Positions 26,177-34,888 of a stretch of 64,000 nt of DNA are shown here, in pieces. The stretch covers positions 29,285 to 93,284 of the forward strand of contig JAFXLL010000002.1 in the NCBI GenBank assembly GCA_017531225.1, in the 5' to 3' direction. The position numbers and the translations under genes were made by a program. Source of the stretch: Bacteroidales bacterium. GTDB taxonomy: Bacteria > Bacteroidota > Bacteroidia > Bacteroidales > F082. Under the pieces are notes generated by a model. The model was not told the origin of the DNA, ran no database searches, and worked only from the letters and a program-made list of their open reading frames with translations. Numbering within the stretch: the stretch's first letter is position 1; each line of letters begins with the position of its first letter.

Positions 26177-27328
26177 ATGAAAAAATATATTTATCTTTGC
26201 ATCTTGTTTCTATTTAGTTTGAATACAATGGCACAGATTGGTGTAAACAATGGAAACTGGGATACTGTTTTCTATGATGATTTCTCGAGGGCGCGAGTAT
26301 GGGATACTATGTCTTGGTTTAGCTTGCCTGATTACTATTGGAAAGCTCACCCCGGTGATCATATTACCCATGGTGATAGAGAAGCTCAGATATATCAGTA
26401 TGACCACTGTGTTTTCGATCTAAATGAAAATGCGGTTTATCTAGTTTCTGAATTTGATAATCAAGGCTTAATTCCTTTGCATCAATATCATTTACCAAGT
26501 GTAATGCAGGGATATTTTCCAAACCCGTTAGGATATCATAAAGGATTGTATTTTTTTTCCGGGGAGATGGATGTTATACGAACACAATTTAGTTTTGGCT
26601 ATTTTGAAATTCGATGTAAATTACCGTTACATAATGGTTCTTTCCCTGCTTTTTGGCTTTATGGGCCTGGCCCCGAACAATACGAAGAAATCGATATTTT
26701 TGAATATTCGCCAGGAGATTGTCAAGGAGATGTTTTGAGAGGATATAGCTCGGGGATTTGGCATAATCCCCAAGGCACTAATTACGAAGAAAATGAGGAT
26801 AATGATGGGGCACAAAAGTTTAACGAAACGCATTACCATTTATCATTGGACGAGCCCGATTTAAGCCAATACCACATTTATGGTTGTGAATGGATGCCGG
26901 ACTATGTGAAATGGTACCGTGATGGGGAGGTCGTGTCTCAGTACCATGACGTATCACATATACCACAATACCCTAAGACATTGAAAATCAATTATGCCAT
27001 ATTAAAAAATTATCTTCAATTGGATACAATTAACAATGTGCTTTATGGTTGGTCGGGGTCTGATACGTTAACTATTGATTACGTTAAAGTGCTTCAACTG
27101 AAAACAGATTGTGAAACAGATGAGATTATCACAACAGGAATTCAATTTGCCAACTATGACTGTCGTTTTAAACACTCTATTACCATTGGATCAATAGAAG
27201 GCCAGGTTATTGTGCCATCCAATACCAGCGTGTCCATGTTGGCAGAGGAATATATTATTATTAATGGAGAATTTGAGATATCACCAGGATCAGAAATGAT
27301 CCTGTCGGTACATGCTTGTCCAAGATGA
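26177..27328 (+). CDS. Glycoside hydrolase family 16-like secreted enzyme
   Basis: 383 residues with a signal peptide (ends near NTMAQ). Residues 25-305 have the GH16 jelly-roll pattern with the catalytic motif EIDIFE: E171 nucleophile, D173, E176 acid/base. Also seen are FGYFEIRCKLP and WMPDYVKWYRDG, both usual in this family. GH16 enzymes cut beta-1,3/1,4-glucans, agarose or related glycans; the substrate cannot be told. The C-terminal 60 residues form a short beta-rich stack (ITIGSIEGQVIVPSNTS) like surface-exposure domains. The gene is AT-rich compared with its surroundings, which suggests transfer. Confidence 0.75.
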   Translation: MKKYIYLCILFLFSLNTMAQIGVNNGNWDTVFYDDFSRARVWDTMSWFSLPDYYWKAHPGDHITHGDREAQIYQYDHCVFDLNENAVYLVSEFDNQGLIPLHQYHLPSVMQGYFPNPLGYHKGLYFFSGEMDVIRTQFSFGYFEIRCKLPLHNGSFPAFWLYGPGPEQYEEIDIFEYSPGDCQGDVLRGYSSGIWHNPQGTNYEENEDNDGAQKFNETHYHLSLDEPDLSQYHIYGCEWMPDYVKWYRDGEVVSQYHDVSHIPQYPKTLKINYAILKNYLQLDTINNVLYGWSGSDTLTIDYVKVLQLKTDCETDEIITTGIQFANYDCRFKHSITIGSIEGQVIVPSNTSVSMLAEEYIIINGEFEISPGSEMILSVHACPR

Positions 27329-27358
27329 TAATTTATAAACACAACAATAACAAAAACT

Positions 27359-28180
27359 ATGAAAAGAACTATTTTACTTATTATATTGGCTTTCACAACG
27401 ATAGCCGGTTTTACCCAACAGGGCGATATTTTATATTTCGATGCCTTTAATCCCCGTGAAATGCATGCGGATGACCATTGGCCTGGGAATATAAGGCTCT
27501 TGGATTTTGACAATGACTCTCATCGAGACTTTTTTATAGCATGGACTGAATATAAAGAATGGCATATAATTGCCTACACGTACGATAACTGGTGGTTTGA
27601 ACAACAAATATTGGAAGTCGGTGATACGATTTCTTCGGTTTCCGGTTGGTATCCCGCCCCAACTAATCCAGAGAACGATCCTAAGATTTATTTTGATCCA
27701 GGTTACAGTAGAGACTCGATCATCATCGGTTTCAAAAAGCAACTAGAAGAAAACAGCTTCTGCTATGGCTGGATTCGTTTTTCATTGGATGCGGGGCCTA
27801 TGTGGATTCAGAAAATGCCTACGGAAGAATGTGTGCCCTGGGCTCATGGCGTATGTACCTTCGTTGACTATGCCTTTTGCACTCTGCCCGATTATCCTTT
27901 AATTGCTGGCCAAACATCTTTAACTTGGGGGACAGAAGAAACAGCTCCTGAGCCTTTCGTAGCTATTCAACCCAACCCCACCAACGGTGAGATCGCCATC
28001 ACGGGCAAGGATTTGAAAAAAGCAGAGGTGTTCAATTCCCAGGGGCAACAGGTAAGATCGGCCCAATGTCAAGGTGATCAACTAACCTTCGACCTCGGCA
28101 ACCTGCCGGCTGGGCTTTATTTCGTCAACGTCACCGACGAAAAAGGCCAGAAAACAGTGAAGAAGATAGTGAAACAATAG
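27359..28180 (+). CDS. Secreted protein with type IX secretion sorting domain
   Basis: 273 residues: signal peptide (MKRTILLIILAFTTIAGF), an unrecognised beta-rich domain (about 20-195), then a C-terminal sorting domain of the Por/T9SS type (VAIQPNPTNGEIAIT, AEVFNSQGQQV, LPAGLYFVNV, KKIVKQ). The domain directs export through the outer membrane and cell-surface attachment, so it implies a T9SS elsewhere in the genome. It ends one base from the convergent transporter gene. Confidence 0.82.
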   Translation: MKRTILLIILAFTTIAGFTQQGDILYFDAFNPREMHADDHWPGNIRLLDFDNDSHRDFFIAWTEYKEWHIIAYTYDNWWFEQQILEVGDTISSVSGWYPAPTNPENDPKIYFDPGYSRDSIIIGFKKQLEENSFCYGWIRFSLDAGPMWIQKMPTEECVPWAHGVCTFVDYAFCTLPDYPLIAGQTSLTWGTEETAPEPFVAIQPNPTNGEIAITGKDLKKAEVFNSQGQQVRSAQCQGDQLTFDLGNLPAGLYFVNVTDEKGQKTVKKIVKQ

Positions 28181-28181
28181 C

Positions 28182-29846
28182 TTAAAACCCGTTCAGACTC
28201 ATGGTCACGGTGGGGATAAGCAACAACCCGCCGACAACGATCAGCACTAAGATGAACTTCCAGATGAAACGCACCCATTTTTCCCAGGGGATGCGGGCCA
28301 CACCCAAGGTGGCGATAAGCACACCCGAGGTCGGCGTGATCATGTTGGTGAAGCCATCACCAAACTGGAATGCCATCACCGTGGTCTGACGCGAGATGCC
28401 AATCAAATCGCTGAACGGCGCCATAATAGGCATGGTGATGGCAGCCTTGGCCGAACCCGACGGAATCACAATATTGATCAAGGTTTGAATGCCATACATG
28501 ATCTCGGTTGAAGCGATGACACCGAGGTTGCTCATCGACTTCGACAGGCCGTAAAGGATGGTGTCGATAACGCCGCCGTCCTGCAACACGATGACGATGC
28601 CTGCTGCCAATCCAACCACCACAGCGGCCGAGAGGATGTCGCCCATGCCCTCGATGAAGAGCTTGGCAATGTCGCTGGCGCTCTTGCCAATGGCAAAGCC
28701 GCTGCACACGCCCATAAAGAGGAAGAGCGTGGCGATTTCCATGATATACCAGCCATAGCCCAACACGCCTACAATCAGGTAATAAACCGTACCAAACAGC
28801 AGGGTCAGGATGAAATAAGGCACCGACTTCCGCAATGCGAAAAAGCCGACCAAAGCAAATAAACCCGCACCAATGGGCAAAAGGGGTAGGGTAGAGGTGC
28901 TGTTGCCAATCTTCATGGCCGTCATGGGATAACGGATGGCGCAGAACACCAGGATTGCCACGATAAAGCCATAGACAATCCACGCTCCGTCATTGCGAGG
29001 AAGGGACGACCGAAGCAATCCACTTGTTTCGGAACTGGTGGATTGCCGCGTCGCGTCGCTAAGCTCCGCTCCTCGCAATGACGAATTATTTCTCCAATAT
29101 TCATCGTCCTCATAAACGATCGATATTTTAGGGTTCTTCTTGACTTTATTGGCGTAAAGCAACACGAAAATGATGCCGATGATTGTGAGAATCACCCAGC
29201 AAACCAAACGATAGCCGATGCCCGAAAACAGCGGGATGTCGGCAATGCCCTGGGCGATGCCGATGGTGAAGGGGTTGAGCATGGCGCCCGAAAAACCGAT
29301 ATGTGCCGCCACATACACCATGCAGACACCTACGATGGAGTCGTAACCCATGGAAATGGCCAAAGGTATGATGATCAGCGTGAAGGCAATGGTCTCCTCG
29401 CTCATCCCGAACACCGAGCCAAACAAGCTAAACAGGATCATAATCATGGTGATAATGATGTTGTTCACCCCGATTTTCCCGATAACTTTGTTGTGCTCCA
29501 ATCGTTTTGTGAAACCCAAAAAAGCCATGATGCCCGTGTCGATGGCCCGACTCTTGCTCAGAATCCAAAAGGCACCGCCCACAATCAGGATGAAAACGAT
29601 GATGCCACTCTGTTTCTCGAACCCCTTGAAAAGTGCAGAAAACACCTGCCAGGTCTGTGGCTCGGCATGAAACTCCTGGGCATACGGCTCAGGCAGTTGA
29701 TCCTGATAGTAAAACGTCATCACCGACTCGCCGTCCACCTGCTCCTGAACGTATTTTCCGGGCTTGATGAACCAAGTCATCATGGCGGCTACGACAATGC
29801 AACAAAAAACGATGACAAAAGTATGCGGAACCTTGCGTTTTTTCAT
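28182..29846 (-). CDS. YfcC/C4-dicarboxylate carrier family membrane transporter
   Basis: 554 residues from MKKRKVPHTFV with about 12-13 transmembrane segments. The N-terminus (VPHTFVIVFCCIV, then WFIKPGKY) and the internal FGMSEETIAF and SGSAKAAITMPIMAPFSDLIGISRQ match the YfcC family (often annotated basic amino-acid antiporter or C4-dicarboxylate carrier). The substrate is uncertain. Residues about 255-286 are encoded by an inserted 96-bp palindromic element that keeps the frame, lying in a hydrophilic loop after KKNPKISIVYEDDEYW, so the protein is probably still functional. An upstream in-frame TTG (29867) is rejected. Confidence 0.8.
   Translation of the reverse strand: MKKRKVPHTFVIVFCCIVVAAMMTWFIKPGKYVQEQVDGESVMTFYYQDQLPEPYAQEFHAEPQTWQVFSALFKGFEKQSGIIVFILIVGGAFWILSKSRAIDTGIMAFLGFTKRLEHNKVIGKIGVNNIIITMIMILFSLFGSVFGMSEETIAFTLIIIPLAISMGYDSIVGVCMVYVAAHIGFSGAMLNPFTIGIAQGIADIPLFSGIGYRLVCWVILTIIGIIFVLLYANKVKKNPKISIVYEDDEYWRNNSSLRGAELSDATRQSTSSETSGLLRSSLPRNDGAWIVYGFIVAILVFCAIRYPMTAMKIGNSTSTLPLLPIGAGLFALVGFFALRKSVPYFILTLLFGTVYYLIVGVLGYGWYIMEIATLFLFMGVCSGFAIGKSASDIAKLFIEGMGDILSAAVVVGLAAGIVIVLQDGGVIDTILYGLSKSMSNLGVIASTEIMYGIQTLINIVIPSGSAKAAITMPIMAPFSDLIGISRQTTVMAFQFGDGFTNMITPTSGVLIATLGVARIPWEKWVRFIWKFILVLIVVGGLLLIPTVTMSLNGF
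28988..29083. repeat. 96-bp REP/MITE-like palindromic element inside a coding gene
   Basis: Perfect 13-bp terminal inverted repeats CGTCATTGCGAGG / CCTCGCAATGACG enclose an inner inverted repeat GCAATCCAC / GTGGATTGC. The length is 96 bp (32 codons), which keeps the transporter frame open. A half-copy is at 23181-23207. Confidence 0.85.
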
Positions 29847-29860
29847 GACGGAAATAATGA

Positions 29861-29892
29861 TTTGCAATAATACAAAAAATGACTTAAATTTG
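29861..29892 (+). promoter_or_regulatory. Promoter for the M49-like peptidase gene
   Basis: TTTG (29861-29864), a 20-base spacer and TAAATTTG (29885-29892), 39 bases before the ATG at 29932. A good Bacteroidota match. Confidence 0.65.
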
Positions 29893-29931
29893 TACGCTTA
29901 TTATCGAAATCAACAATTTAAATCTAATATT

Positions 29932-31563
29932 ATGAAAATCAAACATTTAACTATTGTTGCGGCTATAGCCGTGATGGCTTCGGCCTGCTCTAACCAACCT
30001 AAAACCAACGAAGAACCCCAACCCAAGCTGATCGACAAGTATGCTGAATATACGCTGACAAGCGACATCAGCCATCTGAGCGAAAACGAAAAAGAGATGC
30101 TGCCTTTGCTTTTTGAGGCTGCCGACATCATGGATGACCTCTTCTGGAGAGAGAACTACGGTGACAAAGAAGAGCTGATGGCTCGTATCAGCGACCCCGA
30201 CCTGCAGAAGTTTGCTTGCATCACCTACGGTCCTTGGGATGGCCTTGACGGCAACAAGTCGTTTGTGGAAGGCATCGGCGAGAAGCCTGCCGGCGCCCAG
30301 TTCTATCCTCAGGACATGACCGAAGAGGAGTGGGAAGCCTTTGACGATCCCGACAAGAACAGCCAATACACCATGATTGTCCGTGACGAGAACGGCAACC
30401 TGAAATGCGTGTGGTATCACGACTACTTCGCTGAACAGATCAACAAGGCCGCTTCATTGCTCGACGACGCCTCTGAATTGGCTGGCGACGAAGAGTTCGC
30501 TGAATACCTGCGCCTCCGCGCCAAGGCTCTCCGCACTGACGATTACTTTGAGAGCGACATGCGCTGGATGGACGTGCGCAACAACAACATCGACATGGTG
30601 GTCGGTCCCATCGAGAACTACACCGATGCCCGTTATGGCATCAAGGCTTCGCACGAGGCTTTCATCCTCATCAAGGACCAAGAGTGGACCAAGCAGCTGG
30701 CCCGCTATGCTCAGTTTGTCCCTGAACTCCAAAAGCAACTCCCGGTGTCGGAAGAGTACAAGAAAGAAGTTCCCGGTGCTGACGCCGACCTGGCCGCATA
30801 CGATGCCGTTTACTATGCTGGCGATTGCAATGCCAACAGCAAGACCATTGCCATCAACCTGCCAAACGACGAGCGTGTGCAACTGCAACGTGGCACCCGC
30901 AAGCTTCAGCTGAAGAACGCCATGGCTGCCAAGTTCGAGAAAATTCTCCAACCCATCGCCAGCGTGCTGATGACTCCTGAATCCATGGAACACATCAAGT
31001 TCGACGCTTTCTTCGCTAACGTGATGTTCCACGAGACCGCTCACGGCATGGGCATCAAGAACACCATCACTGAAAAAGGCACTGTCCGCGATGCGTTGGG
31101 CAACCAATACAGCGCCATCGAAGAGGCCAAAGCCGATGTGCTGGGTCTCTACCTGGTAACTAAGCTTGCTGAGATGGGCGAATACACCAACACCACGATG
31201 GAAGACAACTACACCACCTTCATGGCTGGTATCTTCCGTTCCGTACGTTTCGGTGCTGCCAGCGCTCACGGCAAAGCCAACATGCTTACCTTCAACTACT
31301 TCCAAAACGAAGGCGCTTTCACTCGCAACGAAGAAGGCCTCTATGCCATCGACTTCGAGAAGATGAAAGTCGCTGTGGAGAAACTCGCTGGCGACATCCT
31401 CGTTTGCCAAGGCAACGGCGTTTACGAAGCCGCCAAGGCTTGGATGGACGAGATGAGCGTGATCAAACCTGAGCTGCAAGCCGACCTCGACCGCGTCAAC
31501 GAGGCAGGCATCCCAGTGGATATTTACTACAACATGGGTCCAGACGTGTTGCTGAATAAGTAA
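29932..31563 (+). CDS. M49-like zinc metallopeptidase lipoprotein
   Basis: 543 residues from MKIKHLTIVAAIAVMASAC, a lipoprotein signal with Cys at about 17. The zinc motif HETAHGMG (H367, E368, H371) is followed about 30 residues later by EEAKADVLGLYLV, which supplies the third ligand. This arrangement is that of dipeptidyl-peptidase III (M49) relatives found in Bacteroidota, although classical M49 has HEXXGH with one extra residue. It is probably an envelope-anchored peptidase releasing dipeptides or processing peptides. Strong codon bias suggests high expression. It precedes the pentapeptide-repeat gene by 6 bases. Confidence 0.75.
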   Translation: MKIKHLTIVAAIAVMASACSNQPKTNEEPQPKLIDKYAEYTLTSDISHLSENEKEMLPLLFEAADIMDDLFWRENYGDKEELMARISDPDLQKFACITYGPWDGLDGNKSFVEGIGEKPAGAQFYPQDMTEEEWEAFDDPDKNSQYTMIVRDENGNLKCVWYHDYFAEQINKAASLLDDASELAGDEEFAEYLRLRAKALRTDDYFESDMRWMDVRNNNIDMVVGPIENYTDARYGIKASHEAFILIKDQEWTKQLARYAQFVPELQKQLPVSEEYKKEVPGADADLAAYDAVYYAGDCNANSKTIAINLPNDERVQLQRGTRKLQLKNAMAAKFEKILQPIASVLMTPESMEHIKFDAFFANVMFHETAHGMGIKNTITEKGTVRDALGNQYSAIEEAKADVLGLYLVTKLAEMGEYTNTTMEDNYTTFMAGIFRSVRFGAASAHGKANMLTFNYFQNEGAFTRNEEGLYAIDFEKMKVAVEKLAGDILVCQGNGVYEAAKAWMDEMSVIKPELQADLDRVNEAGIPVDIYYNMGPDVLLNK

Positions 31564-31569
31564 TAAGCC

Positions 31570-32619
31570 ATGGAAGATAAAGTCATCACAGGGGTCGATT
31601 ACTCGGGTCAAGTGCTTGAAAACCTTGATTTCAGTGGCTGCACCCTCACCAAAGTCAACTTCAAGAACGCCACGTTGAAGCATTGTCGCTTCGACGAGGC
31701 GGTCTTGGATTGCTGCAGCTTCGATTGCTCAAGCAAGCCGGAGCAGCCAAACCTGCAAAGCGTTTCATTCAGAAAAGCTACTTTGATCAACTGCCGTTTC
31801 AGGTATGCCCACATGGTGTGGAGCGATTTCCGCTATGCCAGCATCAACCAAGCCACTTTTGAGGATGCCACCATCGACTTCTGCGACCTTTATCGCTGTT
31901 TCTTCGAAGGCGTGGTGCTCTTCAAGCATGCCCGCATTAGCAACTCCAGCCTCTATTACACCTATTTCGGCGACGCCACCAACATCCGACGCGAGAACCT
32001 GGTCAACGACCGTATTGTGCAACAGGACAAGGAAGCTTACACCAAGTTCCTTGTGGATTGGCATCAATATGGCACGGGGGTGCGCACCAACGACATGCAG
32101 ACGGTCTCCGACTGGAGCCCCGATGCCTCCATCACCGCCCGCTGGGCCGACGCAGAGGATATCTACAAGACCTTAACCGGCTTGTGGAACGAACGCGGAT
32201 TCAATGCCGATGCCAACTGGGGTTACGTGCAAGGTCGCCGCATGGAGCGCCGTCGCATGATGACCGAGTTGAGTGATGAAAACCTGAGTTTCTGGACCAA
32301 AGTGGGCAGGGTGTGGCACATCATCGGCAACAGCCTCTCCGACCTGTTTTTCGGCTTTGGAGAGAGCATGTTCAAAATGATCGTCACCTACATCGTTACC
32401 GTGCTGTTGTTCGCCTTCTTCTTCCGTTCGGAAGTGTCGCCCTTGGAGTATGTTGAGGCTTTGGGCGTCAGCCTGAAGAACATGGCTGGCATGGATTCCG
32501 AGGTGCTGCAAGGGGTTTCGCCTTTGGTGGATATGCTCAATTTGGTGCAAACCACCATCGGCATCCTGCTCACTGGTATTTTCGGCTTTATCCTGGGCAA
32601 TAAGATTCGAAACCAATAA
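31570..32619 (+). CDS. Pentapeptide-repeat protein with C-terminal membrane segments
   Basis: 349 residues. Residues about 10-140 are pentapeptide repeats of the A(D/N)LxX type (for example NLDFSGCTLTKVNFKNATL, FRYASINQATFEDATIDFCD), which fold as a right-handed beta-helix. The C-terminal part has two transmembrane segments (about 268-288 and 325-343) around a re-entrant-like stretch, resembling small ion-channel domains fused to pentapeptide repeats. The function is not established. It is likely co-transcribed with the M49-like gene. Confidence 0.75.
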   Translation: MEDKVITGVDYSGQVLENLDFSGCTLTKVNFKNATLKHCRFDEAVLDCCSFDCSSKPEQPNLQSVSFRKATLINCRFRYAHMVWSDFRYASINQATFEDATIDFCDLYRCFFEGVVLFKHARISNSSLYYTYFGDATNIRRENLVNDRIVQQDKEAYTKFLVDWHQYGTGVRTNDMQTVSDWSPDASITARWADAEDIYKTLTGLWNERGFNADANWGYVQGRRMERRRMMTELSDENLSFWTKVGRVWHIIGNSLSDLFFGFGESMFKMIVTYIVTVLLFAFFFRSEVSPLEYVEALGVSLKNMAGMDSEVLQGVSPLVDMLNLVQTTIGILLTGIFGFILGNKIRNQ

Positions 32620-32624
32620 AATAC

Positions 32625-32632
32625 TATCTTTG
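32625..32632 (+). promoter_or_regulatory. -7 box (TATCTTTG) for the S46 peptidase unit
   Basis: TATCTTTG lies 43 bases before the ATG at 32675, right after the pentapeptide-repeat gene, and may drive the whole 32.7-43.2 kb string. Confidence 0.5.
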
Positions 32633-32674
32633 CACGATTTTTTAGAAAAATATTTCATATAACAACCAATTAAA

Positions 32675-34888
32675 ATGAAAAAACTATTCGTTTTTGCGCT
32701 CGCCATCTTAGCTATGGTTGGCAGAGTGCGTGCCGATGAAGGCATGTGGCTCCCCATGTTCGTGGAGCGTTTGAATTATGTTGACATGCAGAAAATGGGT
32801 CTTCAGCTGACTCCTGAAGAGCTTTACAGCATCAACCACAACAGTCTGAAGGATGCTATCGTGGGTCTTGGCAGCGAAGCTAAGCCTCGTGGCTTCTTCT
32901 GCACCGGTGAGATCGTCTCCGAGAAGGGTCTGCTCTTCACCAACCACCACTGCGGCTACAGCGCCATCCAAAAGCTCAGCTCTGTGGAGCACGACTACCT
33001 GAAAGACGGTTTCTGGGCTAAGAACTTCAGCGAAGAACTTCCCGCTCCTGAGATGACTGCCAGCTTCCTCATCCGTATGGAAGACGTCACCAACGAAGTC
33101 CTCGGCGTGGTCACCAGCGATATGGACTGGACCGCTCGCAACAAGGCCATCAGCACCAAGATCAAGGATCTGGAAAAGGCTGCCTCAGAAGACGGCAAAT
33201 ACAACCCCGTGATCAAAGGCTTCTTTGAAGGCAACGAATATTACATGTTCGTGTATCAGGTGTTCCCGGATGTGCGTCTGGTCGGCGTAGCCAACTCATC
33301 CATCGGTAAGTTCGGTGGCGACACCGACAACTGGATGTGGCCCCGTCACACTGGCGACTTCAGCATCTTCCGCGTGTATGCCGACAAGGATGGCAACCCA
33401 GCCGAATATTCAGCTGACAATGTGCCGCTGACTCCCAAGCATCACCTCCCCATCAGCCTCGATGGCGTGAAAGAAGGAGACTTCACCATGATTTGGGGCT
33501 TCCCCGGCAGCACCGAGCGTTACATGTCAAGCTACGGCATTGACTACAACGTGGATACCTTCTATCCCATCATCATCGACATCTTCGGCAAGGAACTCGA
33601 AGTAATGGATGAATTCATGCAAAAAGATGACGCTATCAACCTGATGTATGCCGACAACCACGCTGGTCTTGCCAACACCTGGAAGAACTTCATCGGTCAG
33701 TGCCAGATGCTCCGCAAGAACAAGGTCAGCGAAGCCAAGGTGGGTCTGGAAAACAACTTCATGCTGTGGGTGAACCGCAACAACAAGGAAGAATACAAGG
33801 AAGCCCTCCCGAACCTCAAGGAAGCTTACAAGAGCTTGGGTGAAGTGGCCAAGTATATCTATTATCCTAACTTCGTTGCACAGGCTGGCCCTGCTGGCGT
33901 CGCTTCCATGTTCTCAACCTACTACGATGCTTACGTTTCAAAGGATAAGGAAGGCCAAGAAGCCGCTCTCATGATGCTCCAAGCCATGGATGTGGACGAG
34001 CTCTTCGCTGAGACCGACCAGCGCGTGGAGAAGAAGCTCTTCGCCGAGATGCTGAAGACCTTCAAAGCTGCTTTCAAGGCTGAAGAACTGCCTGAGATCT
34101 ATAATATCATCGACAAGAAGTTCAAGGGCGACATCGACGCTTTTGCTGACAATGTGTATGAAAAGAGCATCTTCGCTACTCCCGAAAGCATCAAAGCTTT
34201 CATCGCCAACCCCAAACCTAAGATGATCGGCAAGGACTATGCTTACATTATGAACACCTCAATGATGGAAGTCATTATCAGCCACGTTCCCGCTTACCGT
34301 CAGGCTATGCAAACTGTTAGCCAGAACGACCACGTCTTCGTGAAGGGTCTGCGTGAATACTACGCTGACACTCAGCCCGAGAAGAGCCTCTATCCCGATG
34401 CCAATTCCACCATGCGTATGAGCTATGGCTCCGTGAAGGACTACATGCCCGCTGATGCTGTACACTACGACTATGTGTGCACCGCTCAGGGTATCCTCGA
34501 GAAATACGTGCCTGGCGACTATGAGTTCGATGCTCCAAAGGGCCTCATCGATTTGATCGAAAAGAAGGACTTCGGTGCTTACGCTGACGAAAACGGCGAT
34601 CTCATCGTGTGCTTCCTCTCCACCAACGACATCACTGGTGGTAACTCTGGTAGCCCCATCATGAACGGCAAGGGCGAACTCATCGGCCTCGCTTTCGATG
34701 GCAACTGGGAAGCCATGAGCGGCGACGTCAACTTTGAGCCTCGTCTGCAGCGCACCATCAACGTGGATGCCCGCTACGTGCTCTTCATCATCGACAAGTA
34801 CGCTGGTGCCACCAACCTCATTGACGAACTCGACATTCGCAAGAGCGAACCACAGCCGATTCGAGAGGAAGAAGAAGTGGTTGAATGA
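32675..34888 (+). CDS. S46 family dipeptidyl-peptidase, DPP7-like
   Basis: 737 residues with a signal peptide cut before DEGMWLP, the usual mature start of S46 enzymes. The catalytic region shows FTNHHCGY (His at about 91) and TGGNSGSP (Ser658). S46 enzymes are periplasmic serine exopeptidases that release N-terminal dipeptides for amino-acid-fermenting Bacteroidota. Eighteen residues after the serine, where DPP11 has the Arg that reads acidic P1 residues, this protein has Gly676 (FDGNWEAMSGD), the DPP7 type, so a hydrophobic P1 preference is expected. Codon use suggests high expression. It overlaps the next gene by four bases. Confidence 0.9.
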   Translation: MKKLFVFALAILAMVGRVRADEGMWLPMFVERLNYVDMQKMGLQLTPEELYSINHNSLKDAIVGLGSEAKPRGFFCTGEIVSEKGLLFTNHHCGYSAIQKLSSVEHDYLKDGFWAKNFSEELPAPEMTASFLIRMEDVTNEVLGVVTSDMDWTARNKAISTKIKDLEKAASEDGKYNPVIKGFFEGNEYYMFVYQVFPDVRLVGVANSSIGKFGGDTDNWMWPRHTGDFSIFRVYADKDGNPAEYSADNVPLTPKHHLPISLDGVKEGDFTMIWGFPGSTERYMSSYGIDYNVDTFYPIIIDIFGKELEVMDEFMQKDDAINLMYADNHAGLANTWKNFIGQCQMLRKNKVSEAKVGLENNFMLWVNRNNKEEYKEALPNLKEAYKSLGEVAKYIYYPNFVAQAGPAGVASMFSTYYDAYVSKDKEGQEAALMMLQAMDVDELFAETDQRVEKKLFAEMLKTFKAAFKAEELPEIYNIIDKKFKGDIDAFADNVYEKSIFATPESIKAFIANPKPKMIGKDYAYIMNTSMMEVIISHVPAYRQAMQTVSQNDHVFVKGLREYYADTQPEKSLYPDANSTMRMSYGSVKDYMPADAVHYDYVCTAQGILEKYVPGDYEFDAPKGLIDLIEKKDFGAYADENGDLIVCFLSTNDITGGNSGSPIMNGKGELIGLAFDGNWEAMSGDVNFEPRLQRTINVDARYVLFIIDKYAGATNLIDELDIRKSEPQPIREEEEVVE

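Noticed and set aside
26190-26197. TATCTTTG inside the start of the GH16-like gene
   Set aside because: It lies within the signal-peptide codons; moving the start downstream would remove the signal peptide, so it is probably chance.
30454-31683. A 409-residue open frame antisense to the M49-like peptidase gene
   Set aside because: It mirrors a highly expressed, codon-biased gene with clear catalytic motifs. The antisense translation has no family features; long antisense frames are expected in such codon usage.
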